Positions 1 to 9,944 are shown, numbered from the stretch's first letter. The stretch: DNA of 64,000 nucleotides from Actinocorallia herbida (GCF_003751225.1 NZ_RJKE01000001.1:6882001-6946000); one strand, 5' to 3'. Notes: generated by a model from the sequence alone, not told the origin. Made by a program: numbers and translations.

Positions 1-33
1 CCAGGACCCGTTCCCGCGCCCGGAGCCCTCCCC

Positions 34-1383
34 TCAGGCTCCGGGCGCGCCTGGGCGGGGCGCGGTCCGATGGGCCGCCCAGAACAGCAGCCCGACCGGG
101 AGCAGCAGCCAGCACGACAGCAGCCGGTAGACGAGGACGGCGGCGGCCGCCGGGGCCGCCGCGACCCCCACGGTGGTGAAGGCGAGCAGCAGCGCACCCT
201 CGATGACGCCGATGCCGCCCGGCGTCGTCGGGATCTGCCGGGCGAACTGGACGCCAAGGTAAGCGCCGGCCATGGCCGGCACCGACACCTCGAGCCCGAG
301 CGCCCGCACCGCGGCCACCAGGCAGGCCAGATCCGCCAGCCAGTTGAGCACGGCGAGGGCCAGCACACCCCCGCTCCGCGCCGCCCCGACCGTCCGAGCC
401 TGCCCCGCCGCCCCCCGCACCGCCCCCGCCGCCCGCCGCACCATCCCCTTCACCCACTCCCGCGCGCCCGGCCCCGCCTCCGCCTCCGCAGCCGAGCGCT
501 CATCCGGTGCCCTGTGCGGCGCGGGCGGGCGCGCCGCCAGGGGGAGGAAGGCGACGACGGCCACCACGGCGAGCAGCGCGACCGCGACGGGCACCGGCCA
601 TGGTGCGAAGGCCCACACGGCCGCGCTTCCCGCGTAGAGCACCGCGAGGCCCGCGGTCGACGCGGCGGCCGAAAGGGTCATCGCGGCCAACGCGACGTCC
701 TGTTCCGCCCCGCGCCCCCGGAACTGCCGGAACGCGTAACCCGCCGAGACCACCGATCCCGCGGGCAGCGCGATCGCCATCGCCGTCCGCGCATAGGCGA
801 GCCCGACCGCCCACCGCACCGGCGCCCGCACCCCGAACACCGCGAGCAGCCTCCGCTGCTGCAACCCGAACGCGGCCACCGACCCCACCTGGAAGCCCAC
901 CGCGGCGACCAGCCACGCCGGCTCGGCCTTTCGAAGCGCCGCCCAGGTCGCCCCCGCGCCAGGCAGGCTTCCCCGCAAGAGCATCCATGCCACCACCACG
1001 CTCCCCAGCAGCCCCACCCCCCGCAGAACCCGCCGCCCGACCCCCTGCCGCGCCCTCTCCCAGATCTCCCGCAGTACACCGAGCCGCGCTCCCCGCGCAC
1101 CGGTCCCACCCGCCGCGCCGCCCGTCTCCGCCGGGCCGACCCGTCCCGGACCCCGGGCGGCCGGCACCGACAGGCCGCCGCGCCCGTCACCGCCGCGCCC
1201 GCCTTCGCGCGCTTCGCCGCGCCCGTCGGCTCGGGCGGCATCGTCCCGCGCGCCGTCCCGGGCTTCGGCTCGGGCCTGCAGGCGGGCGCAGGCGTGGGCG
1301 GCCGGGAACCGGCGGGGGGCGGCGGCCGGGCGGGGCCGTGCCCGTGGACGGAGTCGCACGTTCGTCTTGCTCCTGTCTCCCAT
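34..1383 (-). CDS. Flippase-like / UPF0104 (lysylphosphatidylglycerol synthase TM-domain) membrane protein
   Basis: Integral membrane protein of 449 aa of the YbhN/AglD-like family, whose members have been linked to lipid or glycolipid translocation. The last ~340 residues hold many hydrophobic helices and the diagnostic PTTPGGIGVIEGALLLAFTT segment near residue 395. The first ~100 residues are Arg/Ala/Gly/Pro-rich and look disordered; the most upstream ATG has only a weak ribosome binding site, so part of this tail may not be translated. It starts 45 bp after the histidine kinase stop on the same strand, so it is probably co-transcribed with the two-component pair. The substrate is not evident. 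Confidence 0.8.
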   Translation of the reverse strand: MGDRSKTNVRLRPRARPRPAAAPRRFPAAHACARLQARAEARDGARDDAARADGRGEAREGGRGGDGRGGLSVPAARGPGRVGPAETGGAAGGTGARGARLGVLREIWERARQGVGRRVLRGVGLLGSVVVAWMLLRGSLPGAGATWAALRKAEPAWLVAAVGFQVGSVAAFGLQQRRLLAVFGVRAPVRWAVGLAYARTAMAIALPAGSVVSAGYAFRQFRGRGAEQDVALAAMTLSAAASTAGLAVLYAGSAAVWAFAPWPVPVAVALLAVVAVVAFLPLAARPPAPHRAPDERSAAEAEAGPGAREWVKGMVRRAAGAVRGAAGQARTVGAARSGGVLALAVLNWLADLACLVAAVRALGLEVSVPAMAGAYLGVQFARQIPTTPGGIGVIEGALLLAFTTVGVAAAPAAAAVLVYRLLSCWLLLPVGLLFWAAHRTAPRPGAPGA

Positions 1384-1428
1384 CCCGCGAAGATCGCGGC
1401 GGCGCTTAAGAGGGACCGGGGGGCCCGG

Positions 1429-2922
1429 TTAAGAGACGGGTAAGAGATCGGGGTGGGGCGGGAGGCACGGCAGGTGGACCGTCACCACGGTGCCGTTCGG
1501 GCTGTTCGGCCCGGCGGTGACGGTGCCGCCGTGCTGCGCGGTGGTCTGCGCGACGATGGCGAGGCCGAGGCCCGAGCCGGGGGTGCCGCGGGCGGCCGGA
1601 GCCCGGTAGAACCTGTCGAACACATGGGGCAGATCGCCGGGGTCGATGCCCGGACCGCCGTCCGCGACCGTCAGGACGCCGAGACCGGGGCCCTCGGCCC
1701 TGAGGCGGGTGTGCACCTCCCCGCCCGGCGGGCTCCACTTGGCCGCGTTGTCCAGCACGTTCAGCACCATCCGCTCCAGCTCGCCGGGGCGGCCCTCCAC
1801 CTGCACCGGCCAGAGGTCGGTGCGGAACGAGACCGCCGGCGCGCGGATGCGCACCCTGGCGATCGCGGTCTCGACCACCTCGGCGAGGTCGAGCGGTTCC
1901 GGCGCTTCGCGGGCCGCCTCCTCGCGGGCCAGTTCGACCAGCTCGGCGGTCAACGTGGTGAGCTCGACGATCTGGGCGTCGAGGTCGCACAGGAGCTGCG
2001 CCCGCTCCTCGGGGGGCAGCCGGTGGGCGAGCTCCGGTCGGCGTTCCACCGCCAGCAGCAGCTCGATGTTGGTCCTGATGCTGGTCAGCGGGGTGCGCAG
2101 CTCGTGACCCGCGTCCTCCACCAGCATGCGCTGCGCGCGCCGGGCGGTGTCGAGCGCGGCGAGCATCGTGTTGACCGACCGGGCCAGCCGCGCTATCTCG
2201 TCGTACCCGGCGGCGGGGATCGGCCGGCCGAGGTCCATCGTCACCGCCACCTCCTCCACCGCCTCGGTCAGCTCCCGCACGGGGGTCAGCCCCGCCCGCG
2301 CCACCGCCCACCCGAGCAGCGCAGCGGCCGCGACGCCGAGGGCACCGCCGAACAACAGGAGCAGCGCGAACGCGGTGAGGATCCGGCCGGTGAAGTGCTC
2401 GCTCACCGCGACCTGGACCGCGCCGCCCCCCTCCAGCGGCACGGTCATCATGCGGTACGCGTCGCCCGCGAGGACCACCTGTTCCTCGACGCGTTCGCTG
2501 CGCCCCTCGGCCACGGCGCGGGCGCCCGCGGTGACCGGCAGCGGATCGGAGGACTCACCGTCGACCTCGGCCTTCGCGGTCAGGAGCTGCCAACGCGTGC
2601 CCAGGTCGTGCCCGTGTCCGTGTCCGTGTTCGCCTCCCGCGCCTCCCGCGCCTCCCCCGTCCTCCTGCGGCGGACGCGCCGGCGCCGAGCGCCACTGGTC
2701 GGGCCGTCCGGCGATGGTCTGCGCGCTGGTGACGAGCTGGCTCTCCAACTGCCGGTCGATGATGACGTGCACCGAGGCCCAGGAGACCAGGGCGAACCCC
2801 AGCACCGCCACCGCGACCGCGCCGGTGACCAGCACCGCGAGGCGGGACCGCAGGGTCCCGCGCCGCCGCCACCGCGCCGACGCCCGCCGCGCGGCGCCGG
2901 GCCTCGGCCACGGCCCTCTCAC
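1429..2922 (-). CDS. Sensor histidine kinase (MprB/TcrY-like)
   Basis: Membrane histidine kinase of 497 aa. TM1 lies near residues 25-50, followed by an extracytoplasmic sensor loop, TM2 around residue 180, a HAMP-like linker, an H-box ([20 protein letters not shown]), an N-box ([11 protein letters not shown]) and a [10 protein letters not shown]2 box. The chosen GTG start at 2922 overlaps the response regulator stop as GTGA, which means translational coupling; the much longer upstream reading is a shadow of the regulator gene. The sensor loop carries an alternating His-Gly run (EHGHGHGHD), which could bind a metal; that is inference. The partner is the OmpR-type regulator immediately upstream. 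Confidence 0.92.
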   Translation of the reverse strand: MRGPWPRPGAARRASARWRRRGTLRSRLAVLVTGAVAVAVLGFALVSWASVHVIIDRQLESQLVTSAQTIAGRPDQWRSAPARPPQEDGGGAGGAGGEHGHGHGHDLGTRWQLLTAKAEVDGESSDPLPVTAGARAVAEGRSERVEEQVVLAGDAYRMMTVPLEGGGAVQVAVSEHFTGRILTAFALLLLFGGALGVAAAALLGWAVARAGLTPVRELTEAVEEVAVTMDLGRPIPAAGYDEIARLARSVNTMLAALDTARRAQRMLVEDAGHELRTPLTSIRTNIELLLAVERRPELAHRLPPEERAQLLCDLDAQIVELTTLTAELVELAREEAAREAPEPLDLAEVVETAIARVRIRAPAVSFRTDLWPVQVEGRPGELERMVLNVLDNAAKWSPPGGEVHTRLRAEGPGLGVLTVADGGPGIDPGDLPHVFDRFYRAPAARGTPGSGLGLAIVAQTTAQHGGTVTAGPNSPNGTVVTVHLPCLPPHPDLLPVS

Positions 2923-3626
2923 AGCGGTTCCTCGCGCAGCACGAAGCCGACGCCGCGCACGGTGTGCAGCAGCCGGGGTTCGCCCTCGGCCTCGAGCTTG
3001 CGCCGCAGGTACCCGAGGTAGACGTTGATGCCGTTGGAGGCCTCTCCGAAGTCGTAGCCCCACACCTGCTCGAACAGCACGATCCGGGTCAGGACCTGCC
3101 TGGGGTGCCGCAGGAACACCTCGAGGAGGGAGAACTCGGTGCGGGTCAGCCGGAGCCGGCGCGGCCCGCGCGTCACCTCGCGGGTGCGCGGGTCGAGGCT
3201 CAGGTCGGCGAACTCCAGCACGCCCTCGCGCGCCGCCGGGGACGCCTCTCCCGCCCGGTTCCCCAGCGCCGTGCGGCGCAGCAGCGCGCGCACCCGCGCC
3301 TGGAGCTCCTGCAGCGCGAACGGCTTGATGAGGTAGTCGTCGGCGCCCGCGTCCAGCCCCGCCACCCGGTCTCCCACACTGTCGCGCGCGGTGAGCATCA
3401 GCACCGGCAGCGTCCGCCCGTCGGCCCTCAGCCGCCGGCACGCCTCGAGACCGTCCAGCCGCGGCATCCCCACATCGAGGATCATCGCGTCCGGCTCGCG
3501 CGCGCCGACCTCGACGAGCGCGGCCTCCCCGTCCGGCGCCGTCACCACCTCGTAGCCGTCGAACCGCAGTGTTCGCGCCAGCGAATCCCGCACCGCCGTG
3601 TCGTCGTCCACCACCAGAATCCGCAT
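2919..3626 (-). CDS. OmpR-family response regulator (MprA-like)
   Basis: Winged-helix response regulator of 235 aa. The N-terminal receiver begins MRILVVDDD with the phosphoacceptor Asp in [12 protein letters not shown] and the conserved Lys in DDYLIKPF. The C-terminal OmpR/PhoB DNA-binding domain ends with [13 protein letters not shown] and VRGVGFVLR. Of two adjacent ATGs, the one at 3626 lies about 6 nt from an AAGGAG site and is preferred. The first gene of a probable regulator-kinase-flippase operon, with 4 bp overlap to the kinase. Its targets are unknown; autoregulation is common in this family. Confidence 0.93.
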   Translation of the reverse strand: MRILVVDDDTAVRDSLARTLRFDGYEVVTAPDGEAALVEVGAREPDAMILDVGMPRLDGLEACRRLRADGRTLPVLMLTARDSVGDRVAGLDAGADDYLIKPFALQELQARVRALLRRTALGNRAGEASPAAREGVLEFADLSLDPRTREVTRGPRRLRLTRTEFSLLEVFLRHPRQVLTRIVLFEQVWGYDFGEASNGINVYLGYLRRKLEAEGEPRLLHTVRGVGFVLREEPL

Positions 3627-3946
3627 CATCCGCTCCTTCGCCACCCAGACCCCGGGCGACCACCGAGAGATACGAACGAACGACCCCGCACGCTTTCTCC
3701 CCCCCGCCCATGACCGGCCACCGCCGTCCACCCCGCACAGCCCCTCCCCTGCATCACTCCACGTGATCAGGGACCACGCTAAGCGCCCGCGGCCGCATCC
3801 CGCATCGTCCGATCGCAGCATTTCCCGACTACCGCGATCGTGGTATCCGGCCTCCACCCGGGCCGCACGTGCGGGCGGCGGGCACTCGCCGGGGCGCTTC
3901 CCGACGGCTCCGGCCTCGCCTGCCGAAGAACCAGGAGAAACAAGAA

Positions 3947-3975
3947 CGGCCCCCGGCGGAATCCGCCGGGGGCCG
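3947..3975 (-). terminator. Rho-independent terminator after the tRNA cluster
   Basis: A GC-rich inverted repeat (GGCCCCCGGCGG pairing with CCGCCGGGGGCC) lies just beyond the 3' end of tRNA-Val. Read on the minus strand it is followed by GTTCTTGTTTCT, a T-rich tail, so it should end the tRNA transcript. Confidence 0.75.
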
Positions 3976-3981
3976 TGCTGG

Positions 3982-4056
3982 TGGTGGACGATACTGGGAT
4001 TGAACCAGTGACCTCTTCCGTGTCAGGGAAGCGCTCTCCCGCTGAGCTAATCGTCC
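3982..4056 (-). tRNA. tRNA-Val (GAC)
   Basis: Cloverleaf read on the minus strand: acceptor GGACGAT paired with ATCGTCC, anticodon stem CTTCC/GGAAG around loop CTGACAC (anticodon GAC), T-arm with GGTTCAATCC. The CCA end is encoded. Last tRNA of a Gly-Cys-Val cluster. Confidence 0.96.
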
Positions 4057-4068
4057 GGGGGAAATGCG

Positions 4069-4139
4069 AGGTGGAGACGGGATTTGAACCCGTGTACACG
4101 GCTTTGCAGGCCGTTGCCTCGCCTCTCGGCCACTCCACC
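4069..4139 (-). tRNA. tRNA-Cys (GCA)
   Basis: Minus-strand cloverleaf: acceptor GGTGGAG/CTCCACC, anticodon stem ACGGC/GCCGT around CTGCAAA (anticodon GCA), T-loop GGTTCAAATCC, discriminator T as usual for tRNA-Cys. CCA is not encoded. It lies between tRNA-Gly and tRNA-Val. Confidence 0.96.
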
Positions 4140-4165
4140 GTGATCGACCCTCCAGGGCCGCTCCG

Positions 4166-4237
4166 AGCGGAAGACGGGATTCGAACCCGCGACCCTCACC
4201 TTGGCAAGGTGATGCTCTACCACTGAGCCACTTCCGC
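4166..4237 (-). tRNA. tRNA-Gly (GCC)
   Basis: Minus-strand cloverleaf: acceptor GCGGAAG/CTTCCGC, anticodon stem TCACC/GGTGA around TTGCCAA (anticodon GCC), T-loop GGTTCGAATCC. CCA is not encoded. First tRNA of the cluster. Confidence 0.96.
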
Positions 4238-4289
4238 GTGTCCTCCCCGGCCCTTCCGGCTTCCCGGCCGGTCCGTGGCGACGTGGAAA

Positions 4290-4319
4290 ACCATAGCCAA
4301 CTCTCGGGCCTAGTGCCAA
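4290..4319 (-). promoter_or_regulatory. Candidate sigma-70-type promoter of the tRNA cluster
   Basis: On the minus strand TTGGCA (-35, 4319-4314) and TATGGT (-10, 4295-4290) are separated by 18 bp. Transcription would begin about 45 nt before tRNA-Gly. Identified by eye only. Confidence 0.4.
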
Positions 4320-4395
4320 ACCGGAGCCGCGGAGAGGGTCCAGGGCCTGGTGAATCCGGGTGCGAGTGGTGGGTTCCGAGGGTGAAACTAGGGGT

Positions 4396-5370
4396 ATGGA
4401 TGCGTTCGCCCACGTGGGGGGTCTTCTGGCCACAGACCTGGCCGAGGTCTCCTCCGATCCCGCCGTGCTCGACGGGCGCGGCTGGTGGGCTGTGGCCGTC
4501 ACCTACGAGGGCAAGGTGACGTGCGCCCGGTTCGAGCACGTCCGTCCCGCTCCGCACCCGGACGGGCCGTGGCGGCCGCCGGGCCCGTGGCGCAGTTCGC
4601 TGGACCGCTCCGCCTACGAGCGGGGCGTCTCGGAGATCCGCGCCGCGATCGCCGACGGCCTCGTGTACCAGGCGAACCTGTGCCGGGTGCTCTCCGCACC
4701 GGCTCAGGACGGGATCACGGGACTGGGCCGCCGCCTCGCCGACGCCCACCCGGCCCCGTACGCGATGACGCTCAAGCTGCCGGGCCTGGAGGTCGCCTGC
4801 GCGAGCCCGGAGCTCTACCTCTCCCGTGACGGCGACGTCATCGCCTCCGGGCCGATCAAGGGCACCGGACGGACGGAAGCCGACCTTCTCCCCAAGGACC
4901 ACGCCGAGAACGTCATGATCGTCGATCTGGTCCGCAACGACCTGGGACGGGTGGCGCTGCCCGGCACCGTGGAGGTCCCGGCGCTGTGCGCGGTGGAGCA
5001 CCATCCGGGCCTGGTGCACCTCGTCTCGACGGTCCGCGCCCGGACGCCCGCGGGCTGGCCGGAGATCCTCGCCGCGACCTTTCCGCCCGGATCCGTGACG
5101 GGCGCGCCCAAGGCGTCGGCCCTGGAGCTGATCGAGCGGCTGGAGCCCGTGGCGCGCGGCCCGTACTGCGGCGCCATCGGCTGGGTGGACGCCGACCGGC
5201 GCGCGGCCTCCCTGGCGGTGGGCATCCGGACGTTCTGGATCGAGGACGGCCTCGTGCGCTTCGGCACGGGCGCCGGCATCACCTGGGGGTCCGATCCCGC
5301 GCGAGAATGGCGGGAGACGGAGTTGAAGGCCGAACGGCTACTGGAGGTGGCGGATGCTGGTCTGGACTGA
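4396..5370 (+). CDS. pabB: Aminodeoxychorismate synthase component I-like chorismate-binding enzyme
   Basis: Chorismate-utilising enzyme of 324 aa, shorter than classical PabB (~450 aa) because the N-terminal region is reduced. The conserved chorismate-binding half is present: GPIKGTGR, VDLVRNDLGRV, VSTVRAR, FPPGSVTGAPK and GITWGSDP near the C-terminus. It should aminate chorismate to 4-amino-4-deoxychorismate for folate; no glutamine amidotransferase gene is nearby. The ATG at 4396 was chosen over an upstream in-frame ATG because the protein family begins here. It overlaps the next gene by 17 bp, and that gene encodes the following enzyme. A para-aminobenzoate role in a specialised pathway cannot be excluded. 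Confidence 0.88.
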   Translation: MDAFAHVGGLLATDLAEVSSDPAVLDGRGWWAVAVTYEGKVTCARFEHVRPAPHPDGPWRPPGPWRSSLDRSAYERGVSEIRAAIADGLVYQANLCRVLSAPAQDGITGLGRRLADAHPAPYAMTLKLPGLEVACASPELYLSRDGDVIASGPIKGTGRTEADLLPKDHAENVMIVDLVRNDLGRVALPGTVEVPALCAVEHHPGLVHLVSTVRARTPAGWPEILAATFPPGSVTGAPKASALELIERLEPVARGPYCGAIGWVDADRRAASLAVGIRTFWIEDGLVRFGTGAGITWGSDPAREWRETELKAERLLEVADAGLD

Positions 5371-6163
5371 CGGCGAATTCGGGCGCGATCAGGTCAGCGT
5401 GGTCGACCACGGGATCACCGTGGGCGACGGCGTGTTCGAGACGATCAAGCTCGTGCGGGGAGTCCCGTTCGCCTTGACGCGGCACCTGCGCCGGCTCGCC
5501 TTCTCCGCCCGCGGCCTGGGCCTTCCCGAACCGGACGAGGGCTTCGTGCGCAAGGGCGTCGAGGAGGTGCTGGCCGAGGCGGACCCGTGGGAGCTGGGCC
5601 GCGTGCGGATCACCTATACGGGCGGCCCCGGGCCGCTCGGCTCCTCGCGCGGCGACCAGGGCACCACGACGATCGTGATCGCGAGCGAGCAGAAGCCGTT
5701 CGCTCCGACGTCCCGGGTGGCGACCGTCCCGTGGCCGCGTAACGAGCGGGGTCCTTTGACGGGCCTGAAGACCACCTCCTACGCCGACAACGTCATCGCG
5801 CTGGCGAAGGCCGCGGAGGTCGGCGGGGACGAGGCGATCTTCGGCAACCTGGCGGGGAACCTCTGCGAGGGCACAGGCTCGAACATCTTCGTCGTCGCGG
5901 GCGGGCGGCTGATCACGCCGACGCTGGAGAGCGGCTGCCTGGCGGGCGTCACGCGCGCGCTGGTACTGGAGTGGACCGACGCCGAAGAAGCCGACGTGCC
6001 TTTCGAGGCGCTCGGCACGGTGGAGGAGGCGTTCCTCACGTCGACGACCCGGGACGTCCAGCCGATCACCTGGATCGACGGGCGGGAGCTTCCGGTCGGT
6101 GAGCTGACCCGTGCCGCGGCCCGGGAGTTCGCGATCCGGTCGGCCGAAAAGGTCGATCCCTGA
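5354..6163 (+). CDS. pabC: Class IV aminotransferase, probable aminodeoxychorismate lyase
   Basis: PLP enzyme of 269 aa of fold type IV. It should split 4-amino-4-deoxychorismate into p-aminobenzoate and pyruvate, completing the step begun by the overlapping upstream gene. Visible motifs: [19 protein letters not shown] at the N-terminus, the PLP lysine in [25 protein letters not shown], and [11 protein letters not shown] near the C-terminus. Branched-chain or D-amino-acid aminotransferases share this fold, but the 17 bp overlap with a PabB-like gene favours PabC. Translationally coupled start. Confidence 0.88.
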   Translation: MLVWTDGEFGRDQVSVVDHGITVGDGVFETIKLVRGVPFALTRHLRRLAFSARGLGLPEPDEGFVRKGVEEVLAEADPWELGRVRITYTGGPGPLGSSRGDQGTTTIVIASEQKPFAPTSRVATVPWPRNERGPLTGLKTTSYADNVIALAKAAEVGGDEAIFGNLAGNLCEGTGSNIFVVAGGRLITPTLESGCLAGVTRALVLEWTDAEEADVPFEALGTVEEAFLTSTTRDVQPITWIDGRELPVGELTRAAAREFAIRSAEKVDP

Positions 6164-6249
6164 TCCGTAAAGGGACGTTCTTCGGGGACCTCCCGCTTGT
6201 TACACGAAATGCCTTATTCCGGCGGCCGCCCCGGGTTCAGACTGATGCC

Positions 6250-7653
6250 GTGTACGACTTCGATCTCCTCGTGCTCGGATCAGGACCGGGCGGCCAGAAG
6301 GCCGCCATCGCCGCCGCCAAGCTCGGCAAGAAGGCCGCCGTCGTCGAGAAAAGGAACATGCTCGGCGGCGTTTGCATCAACACCGGGACAATTCCCTCAA
6401 AAACCCTGCGCGAGGCCGTGCTGTACCTGACCGGCCTCAGCCAGCGCGAACTCTATGGGCAGAGCTACCGGGTCAAGGACGAGATCACCGTCACCGATCT
6501 CGGCATGCGCACCCAGCACGTCATCGGCCGCGAGATCCAGGTGATCCGCAGCCAGCTCGGCCGCAACCACGTCCACCTGTTCGAGGGCACCGGACGCTTC
6601 CTCGACGCCCACACCATCGGCGTGTCGGGCGCCGAGGAGAAGAAGGTCACCGCCGAGAAGATCGTCATCGCCACGGGCACCTCCCCCGCCCGGCCGTCGA
6701 GCGTGGAGTTCGACGACCGCACCGTGATCGACTCCGACGCCATCCTCCACCTCGACCGGGTTCCCGAGACCCTCGTCGTCGTCGGCGCGGGCGTCATCGG
6801 CATCGAGTACGCCTCCATGTTCGCCGCGCTCGGCACCAAGGTGACCGTCGTCGAGCGGCGCGAGCGGATGCTGGAGTTCTGCGACCTGGAGATCGTCGAG
6901 GCGCTCAAGTACCACCTGCGCGACCTCGCCGTCACCTTCCGTTTCGGGGAGAGCGTCGCGGCGGTCGAACGCCGGCCGCGCGGGGCGATCACCGTCCTGG
7001 AGAGCGGCAAGAAGATCCCCGCCGACTGCGTGATGTACTCGGCGGGACGGCAGGGCAAGACCGCCGAGCTGTGCCTGGACGCCGCGGGCCTGGCCGCCGA
7101 CCCGCGCGGCCGCATCGAGGTGGACGAGCACTACCGCACCGAGGTCCCGCACATCTACGCGGTCGGCGACGTGATCGGCTTTCCCGCCCTCGCGGCCACC
7201 TCGATGGAGCAGGGCCGCCTCGCCGCCCAGCACGCCTTCGCCGAACCGGTCGCGGACATGCACGAGCTCCAGCCGATCGGGATCTACACCGTGCCGGAGA
7301 TCAGTTTCGTCGGGAAGTCCGAGGACGAGCTGACCCGCGAACGCGTCCCGTTCGAGGTCGGCATCTCCCGCTACCGCGAGCTGGCGCGCGGCCAGATCAT
7401 CGGGGACTCCTACGGCATGCTCAAGCTCCTGGTGTCCCCGGACACGCGCAGGCTCCTGGGCGTCCACGTCTTCGGCACCGGCGCGACCGAGCTCGTCCAC
7501 ATCGGCCAGACGGTGATGGGCTGCGGCGGCACCGTCGACTACCTCGTGAACACGGTGTTCAACTATCCGACGCTCGCCGAGTCCTACAAGGTCGCGGCCT
7601 TGGACGCGATGAACAAGATGCGGGCGATCGAGCGGCTCAACGCCGAGATCTGA
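6250..7653 (+). CDS. sthA: Soluble (Si-specific) NAD(P)+ transhydrogenase
   Basis: FAD-dependent enzyme of 467 aa of the pyridine nucleotide-disulfide oxidoreductase family; it moves hydride between NADPH and NAD+ in the cytosol. The N-terminal FAD motif is [16 protein letters not shown], followed by [19 protein letters not shown]. In this segment the second redox Cys of lipoamide dehydrogenase is replaced by Thr, which is typical of SthA. The NAD-binding motif [20 protein letters not shown] and the FAD motif [11 protein letters not shown] are present; the C-terminal dimerisation domain is complete. GTG start at 6250. The gene is monocistronic and ends at a hairpin facing ssgB. Confidence 0.95.
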   Translation: MYDFDLLVLGSGPGGQKAAIAAAKLGKKAAVVEKRNMLGGVCINTGTIPSKTLREAVLYLTGLSQRELYGQSYRVKDEITVTDLGMRTQHVIGREIQVIRSQLGRNHVHLFEGTGRFLDAHTIGVSGAEEKKVTAEKIVIATGTSPARPSSVEFDDRTVIDSDAILHLDRVPETLVVVGAGVIGIEYASMFAALGTKVTVVERRERMLEFCDLEIVEALKYHLRDLAVTFRFGESVAAVERRPRGAITVLESGKKIPADCVMYSAGRQGKTAELCLDAAGLAADPRGRIEVDEHYRTEVPHIYAVGDVIGFPALAATSMEQGRLAAQHAFAEPVADMHELQPIGIYTVPEISFVGKSEDELTRERVPFEVGISRYRELARGQIIGDSYGMLKLLVSPDTRRLLGVHVFGTGATELVHIGQTVMGCGGTVDYLVNTVFNYPTLAESYKVAALDAMNKMRAIERLNAEI

Positions 7654-7668
7654 TGAGTTGTGAGATGC

Positions 7669-7718
7669 GTGGAGCCCCGCGCGAGCCGGGTGTGGTCGCG
7701 GCCGGCGCAGGGCTCCAC
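7669..7718. terminator. Hairpin between convergent sthA and ssgB
   Basis: GTGGAGCCC (7669-7677) pairs with GGGCTCCAC (7710-7718) around a GC-rich internal hairpin. It lies in the 82 bp between two converging genes and could terminate both. No clear T-tract. Confidence 0.5.
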
Positions 7719-7735
7719 GGTCAGAGCGGGAGGTG

Positions 7736-8155
7736 TCAGGACGACCAGAGCAGATGCTCGAGTTCGGCGTCCATGTCGACGAACTCCGATTCGCGGCCGG
7801 CGGCCACTATGTCGTAGGTCTTGTGCAGGAAGTCCGCCATCGGCGTCAGCGGCACGTCGAAGAGCGCGTTGCCGAAGGGCGACGACAGGGCGAGATGCAA
7901 GGTCCGGTCGTTCTCCGGTCCCGCGGGCCACACCTGGACGTCGCCGTCGCCCGCCCGGCGCTCGATGCCGATCGTCAGCAGTTCCCGCGCGAAGATCCAT
8001 TCGACGGGGTCGTCATTGCCCACATGGAACGACATCCTGATCGCGTAGGGGTCGTCGGCTGCGTACTCCAGGGTCGCCAGAAGTGGCACTGTGGAGCGAT
8101 CGGGCACAACAAGCCGAAGGCCCAGCTCCGCGGAGACGGTGGTGCTGCCGTTCAT
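7736..8155 (-). CDS. ssgB: SsgA-like sporulation/cell-division regulator, SsgB type
   Basis: Protein of 139 aa of the SsgA-like family, found only in morphologically complex actinomycetes. SsgB in Streptomyces helps position FtsZ at sporulation septa. Family hallmarks: TTVSAELGLRLVVPDRSTVP at the N-terminus, DDPYAIRMSFH, VEWIFARELL, GDGDVQVWP, ALSSPFG and a C-terminal DAELEHLL. The ATG at 8155 sits 6-7 nt behind AAGGA; two upstream starts lack a properly spaced site. Whether it is the SsgB orthologue or another SALP paralogue cannot be settled by eye, but length and motifs fit SsgB best. Confidence 0.9.
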   Translation of the reverse strand: MNGSTTVSAELGLRLVVPDRSTVPLLATLEYAADDPYAIRMSFHVGNDDPVEWIFARELLTIGIERRAGDGDVQVWPAGPENDRTLHLALSSPFGNALFDVPLTPMADFLHKTYDIVAAGRESEFVDMDAELEHLLWSS

Positions 8156-8435
8156 CGCCATTCCTTCGCGTCGGGCCCGTTGCTCGAGCATGAGATGAGG
8201 ACTGCGCCTCAATGACGGGTGTCCCCCTGATCTATGACGCGTAACTGCGAGAACACGTCAGAACATTCCCAGCACCAGGCCACGAGAGACCCTGACCGAA
8301 CGTGACCAAAACCACTCTGACCTGCGAGAACGCCTACGGGCAGGGGCTGGGAAGTCTGACTCCCGAGTAAGGTTTGTCACCCGGCGGGACGTGGATCAGC
8401 CGTCGCGGGAAGGACTTTTCACGTAGGGTGAAACC

Positions 8436-8861
8436 GTGGCGATTGACCAGGAAAATGACCTCGAGGGCCGTGGGGGCCGCCTCGAGCGCTTCCGAGCGGT
8501 GATGCGCTCGAACCCCCTGCTCTACACGACCTGGCGCGTCGGTGTGTTCACCGTCGGCGTCGCGGTCCTCATCGCGGGACTGCTCATGATGGTCCTCCCA
8601 GGACCGGGCATCCTCGCGATCATCGTCGGCTTCGCGATCCTCGCGACGGAGTTCGTCTGGGCCCAGCGCGCCCTCGGCAAGGCCAAGGCCGCCGCGGAAC
8701 GCGCCAAGGAGAAGGCCCTCGACCCCCGTGCCCGCCGCCGCAACCTCATCTTGGCGATCATCGCGGGCATCCTCGTGGCGGCCCTCGTCGTCGCCTACCT
8801 CTATGTCATCGGCCTGCAACTCCCCTGGAACGCCGACTGGAGCAGCATCAACACCCGGTGA
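8436..8861 (+). CDS. PGPGW-family membrane protein
   Basis: Protein of 141 aa common in actinobacteria, function unknown. The first ~28 residues are charged and cytoplasmic. Two adjacent TM helices follow around residues 35-75; the family signature VLPGPGILAIIVGFAILATE lies between and within them. A basic Ala/Lys segment (GKAKAAAERAKEKA) comes next, then a third TM helix near residues 105-130. GTG start. It ends 15 bp before the converging nuclease-like gene. Confidence 0.85.
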   Translation: MAIDQENDLEGRGGRLERFRAVMRSNPLLYTTWRVGVFTVGVAVLIAGLLMMVLPGPGILAIIVGFAILATEFVWAQRALGKAKAAAERAKEKALDPRARRRNLILAIIAGILVAALVVAYLYVIGLQLPWNADWSSINTR

Positions 8862-8876
8862 CGCCGCCCGCGGTGC

Positions 8877-9944
8877 TCACCAGCCGATGCGGGCCGCCAC
8901 CGGCAGGTGGTCGCTGCCGGTGGCCGGCAGGGTCCACGCGCTCTCCGGTGCCACGCCCCGGACCAGGATCTGGTCGATCCGCACCACCGGGAACTTCGCC
9001 GGCCAGGTGAAGCCGAGGCCGTCGCCTGCCGCCTCCTGGGCCGAGCGCAGCCGCGAGGTGACGCCGTCGAACGCGCGGTCGTCCATGGTGCCGTTCAGGT
9101 CGCCGAGCAGCACCACGCGGTCGTTGCGCTCGGCGGCGAGCGCCTCGGCGAGCGCCTGGGCCCCTCGGTCGCGATGGGCCGTCCAGAACCCCTCCCGTGG
9201 GTTCACGCGCACGGACCCCAGGTGCGCCACGTACACCGCCAGCGGCCCCTGCGCCGTGGCCACCGTGGTGCGCAGCGCCCTGTTGTAGGTCAGCTTGACG
9301 TCGGCGGGCTTGGCGTCGCCCAGCGGCCCCGCGTCCATCTCGGTGTCGACCGGCCGGGTGTCCGACAGCGGCAGCCTGCTCCACAGCCCGACCGTGCCCT
9401 GCACCGTGTGGTACGGGTACGCGGTCGCCAGCTCCTTCTCGTACGTGCCCAGGACCTGCGGGGCCAGCTCCTCCAGCGCCAGCACGTCCGCTCCGGAGGC
9501 CGCCAGGTCGCGGGCGGTACCGGCCGGGTCGGGGTTGCCCGCGCCGACGTTGTGGCCGACCACGGTGAGGTCGCCGCCCGGGTGGGACCGGTCGCCGAGC
9601 AGCCCGCCGAAGAGGCTCAGCCACACCACGACGGGCAGCAGAAGGGCGACCGTCCCGGAGACGGAACGGCGCCAGAGCGCCCCGGCCAGCAGCACCGGGA
9701 TGAGCAGGCCGAACCACGGCAGGAAGGTCTCCACGAGGCTGCCGAGGCTCCAGATCCGGTTCGGGATCACCGCGTGCAGCAGCATCACCAGGCCGAGAAG
9801 CAACGCCGACGCCGCGAGGACGAGGCCGCGCCTCCAGGCCGCCGGCCTGGTCACCCGGCGGACGCGCGCGAGCCGGGCGCCGGAGCCGGTCTCCCGGAGG
9901 TCGGAGCCGCCCTGTCCGGTGGTTCGGGTCGAGGTTCTGGTCAT
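8877..9944 (-). CDS. Membrane-anchored endonuclease/exonuclease/phosphatase-family protein
   Basis: Protein of 355 aa. The N-terminal third is membrane embedded (three to four TM helices between residues ~30 and 115). The C-terminal EEP (DNase I-like) domain shows VVGHNVGAGN, LALEELAPQ (catalytic Glu), RVVLLGDLNGT and the closing ATGSDHLPVAARI with the catalytic Asp-His pair. This layout matches the VanJ-like family found in actinomycetes, some of which influence teicoplanin resistance; the substrate here is unknown. The ATG at 9944 is used because the more upstream TTG has no support. Confidence 0.85.
   Translation of the reverse strand: MTRTSTRTTGQGGSDLRETGSGARLARVRRVTRPAAWRRGLVLAASALLLGLVMLLHAVIPNRIWSLGSLVETFLPWFGLLIPVLLAGALWRRSVSGTVALLLPVVVWLSLFGGLLGDRSHPGGDLTVVGHNVGAGNPDPAGTARDLAASGADVLALEELAPQVLGTYEKELATAYPYHTVQGTVGLWSRLPLSDTRPVDTEMDAGPLGDAKPADVKLTYNRALRTTVATAQGPLAVYVAHLGSVRVNPREGFWTAHRDRGAQALAEALAAERNDRVVLLGDLNGTMDDRAFDGVTSRLRSAQEAAGDGLGFTWPAKFPVVRIDQILVRGVAPESAWTLPATGSDHLPVAARIGW

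Noticed and set aside
70-1443. Long plus-strand frame opposite the flippase gene
   Set aside because: Arg/Pro/His-rich translation with no domain; a high-GC antisense shadow.
3982-4237. tRNA cluster as AICE attachment site
   Set aside because: No integrase or repeated tRNA fragment nearby; both integrases are over 26 kb away.
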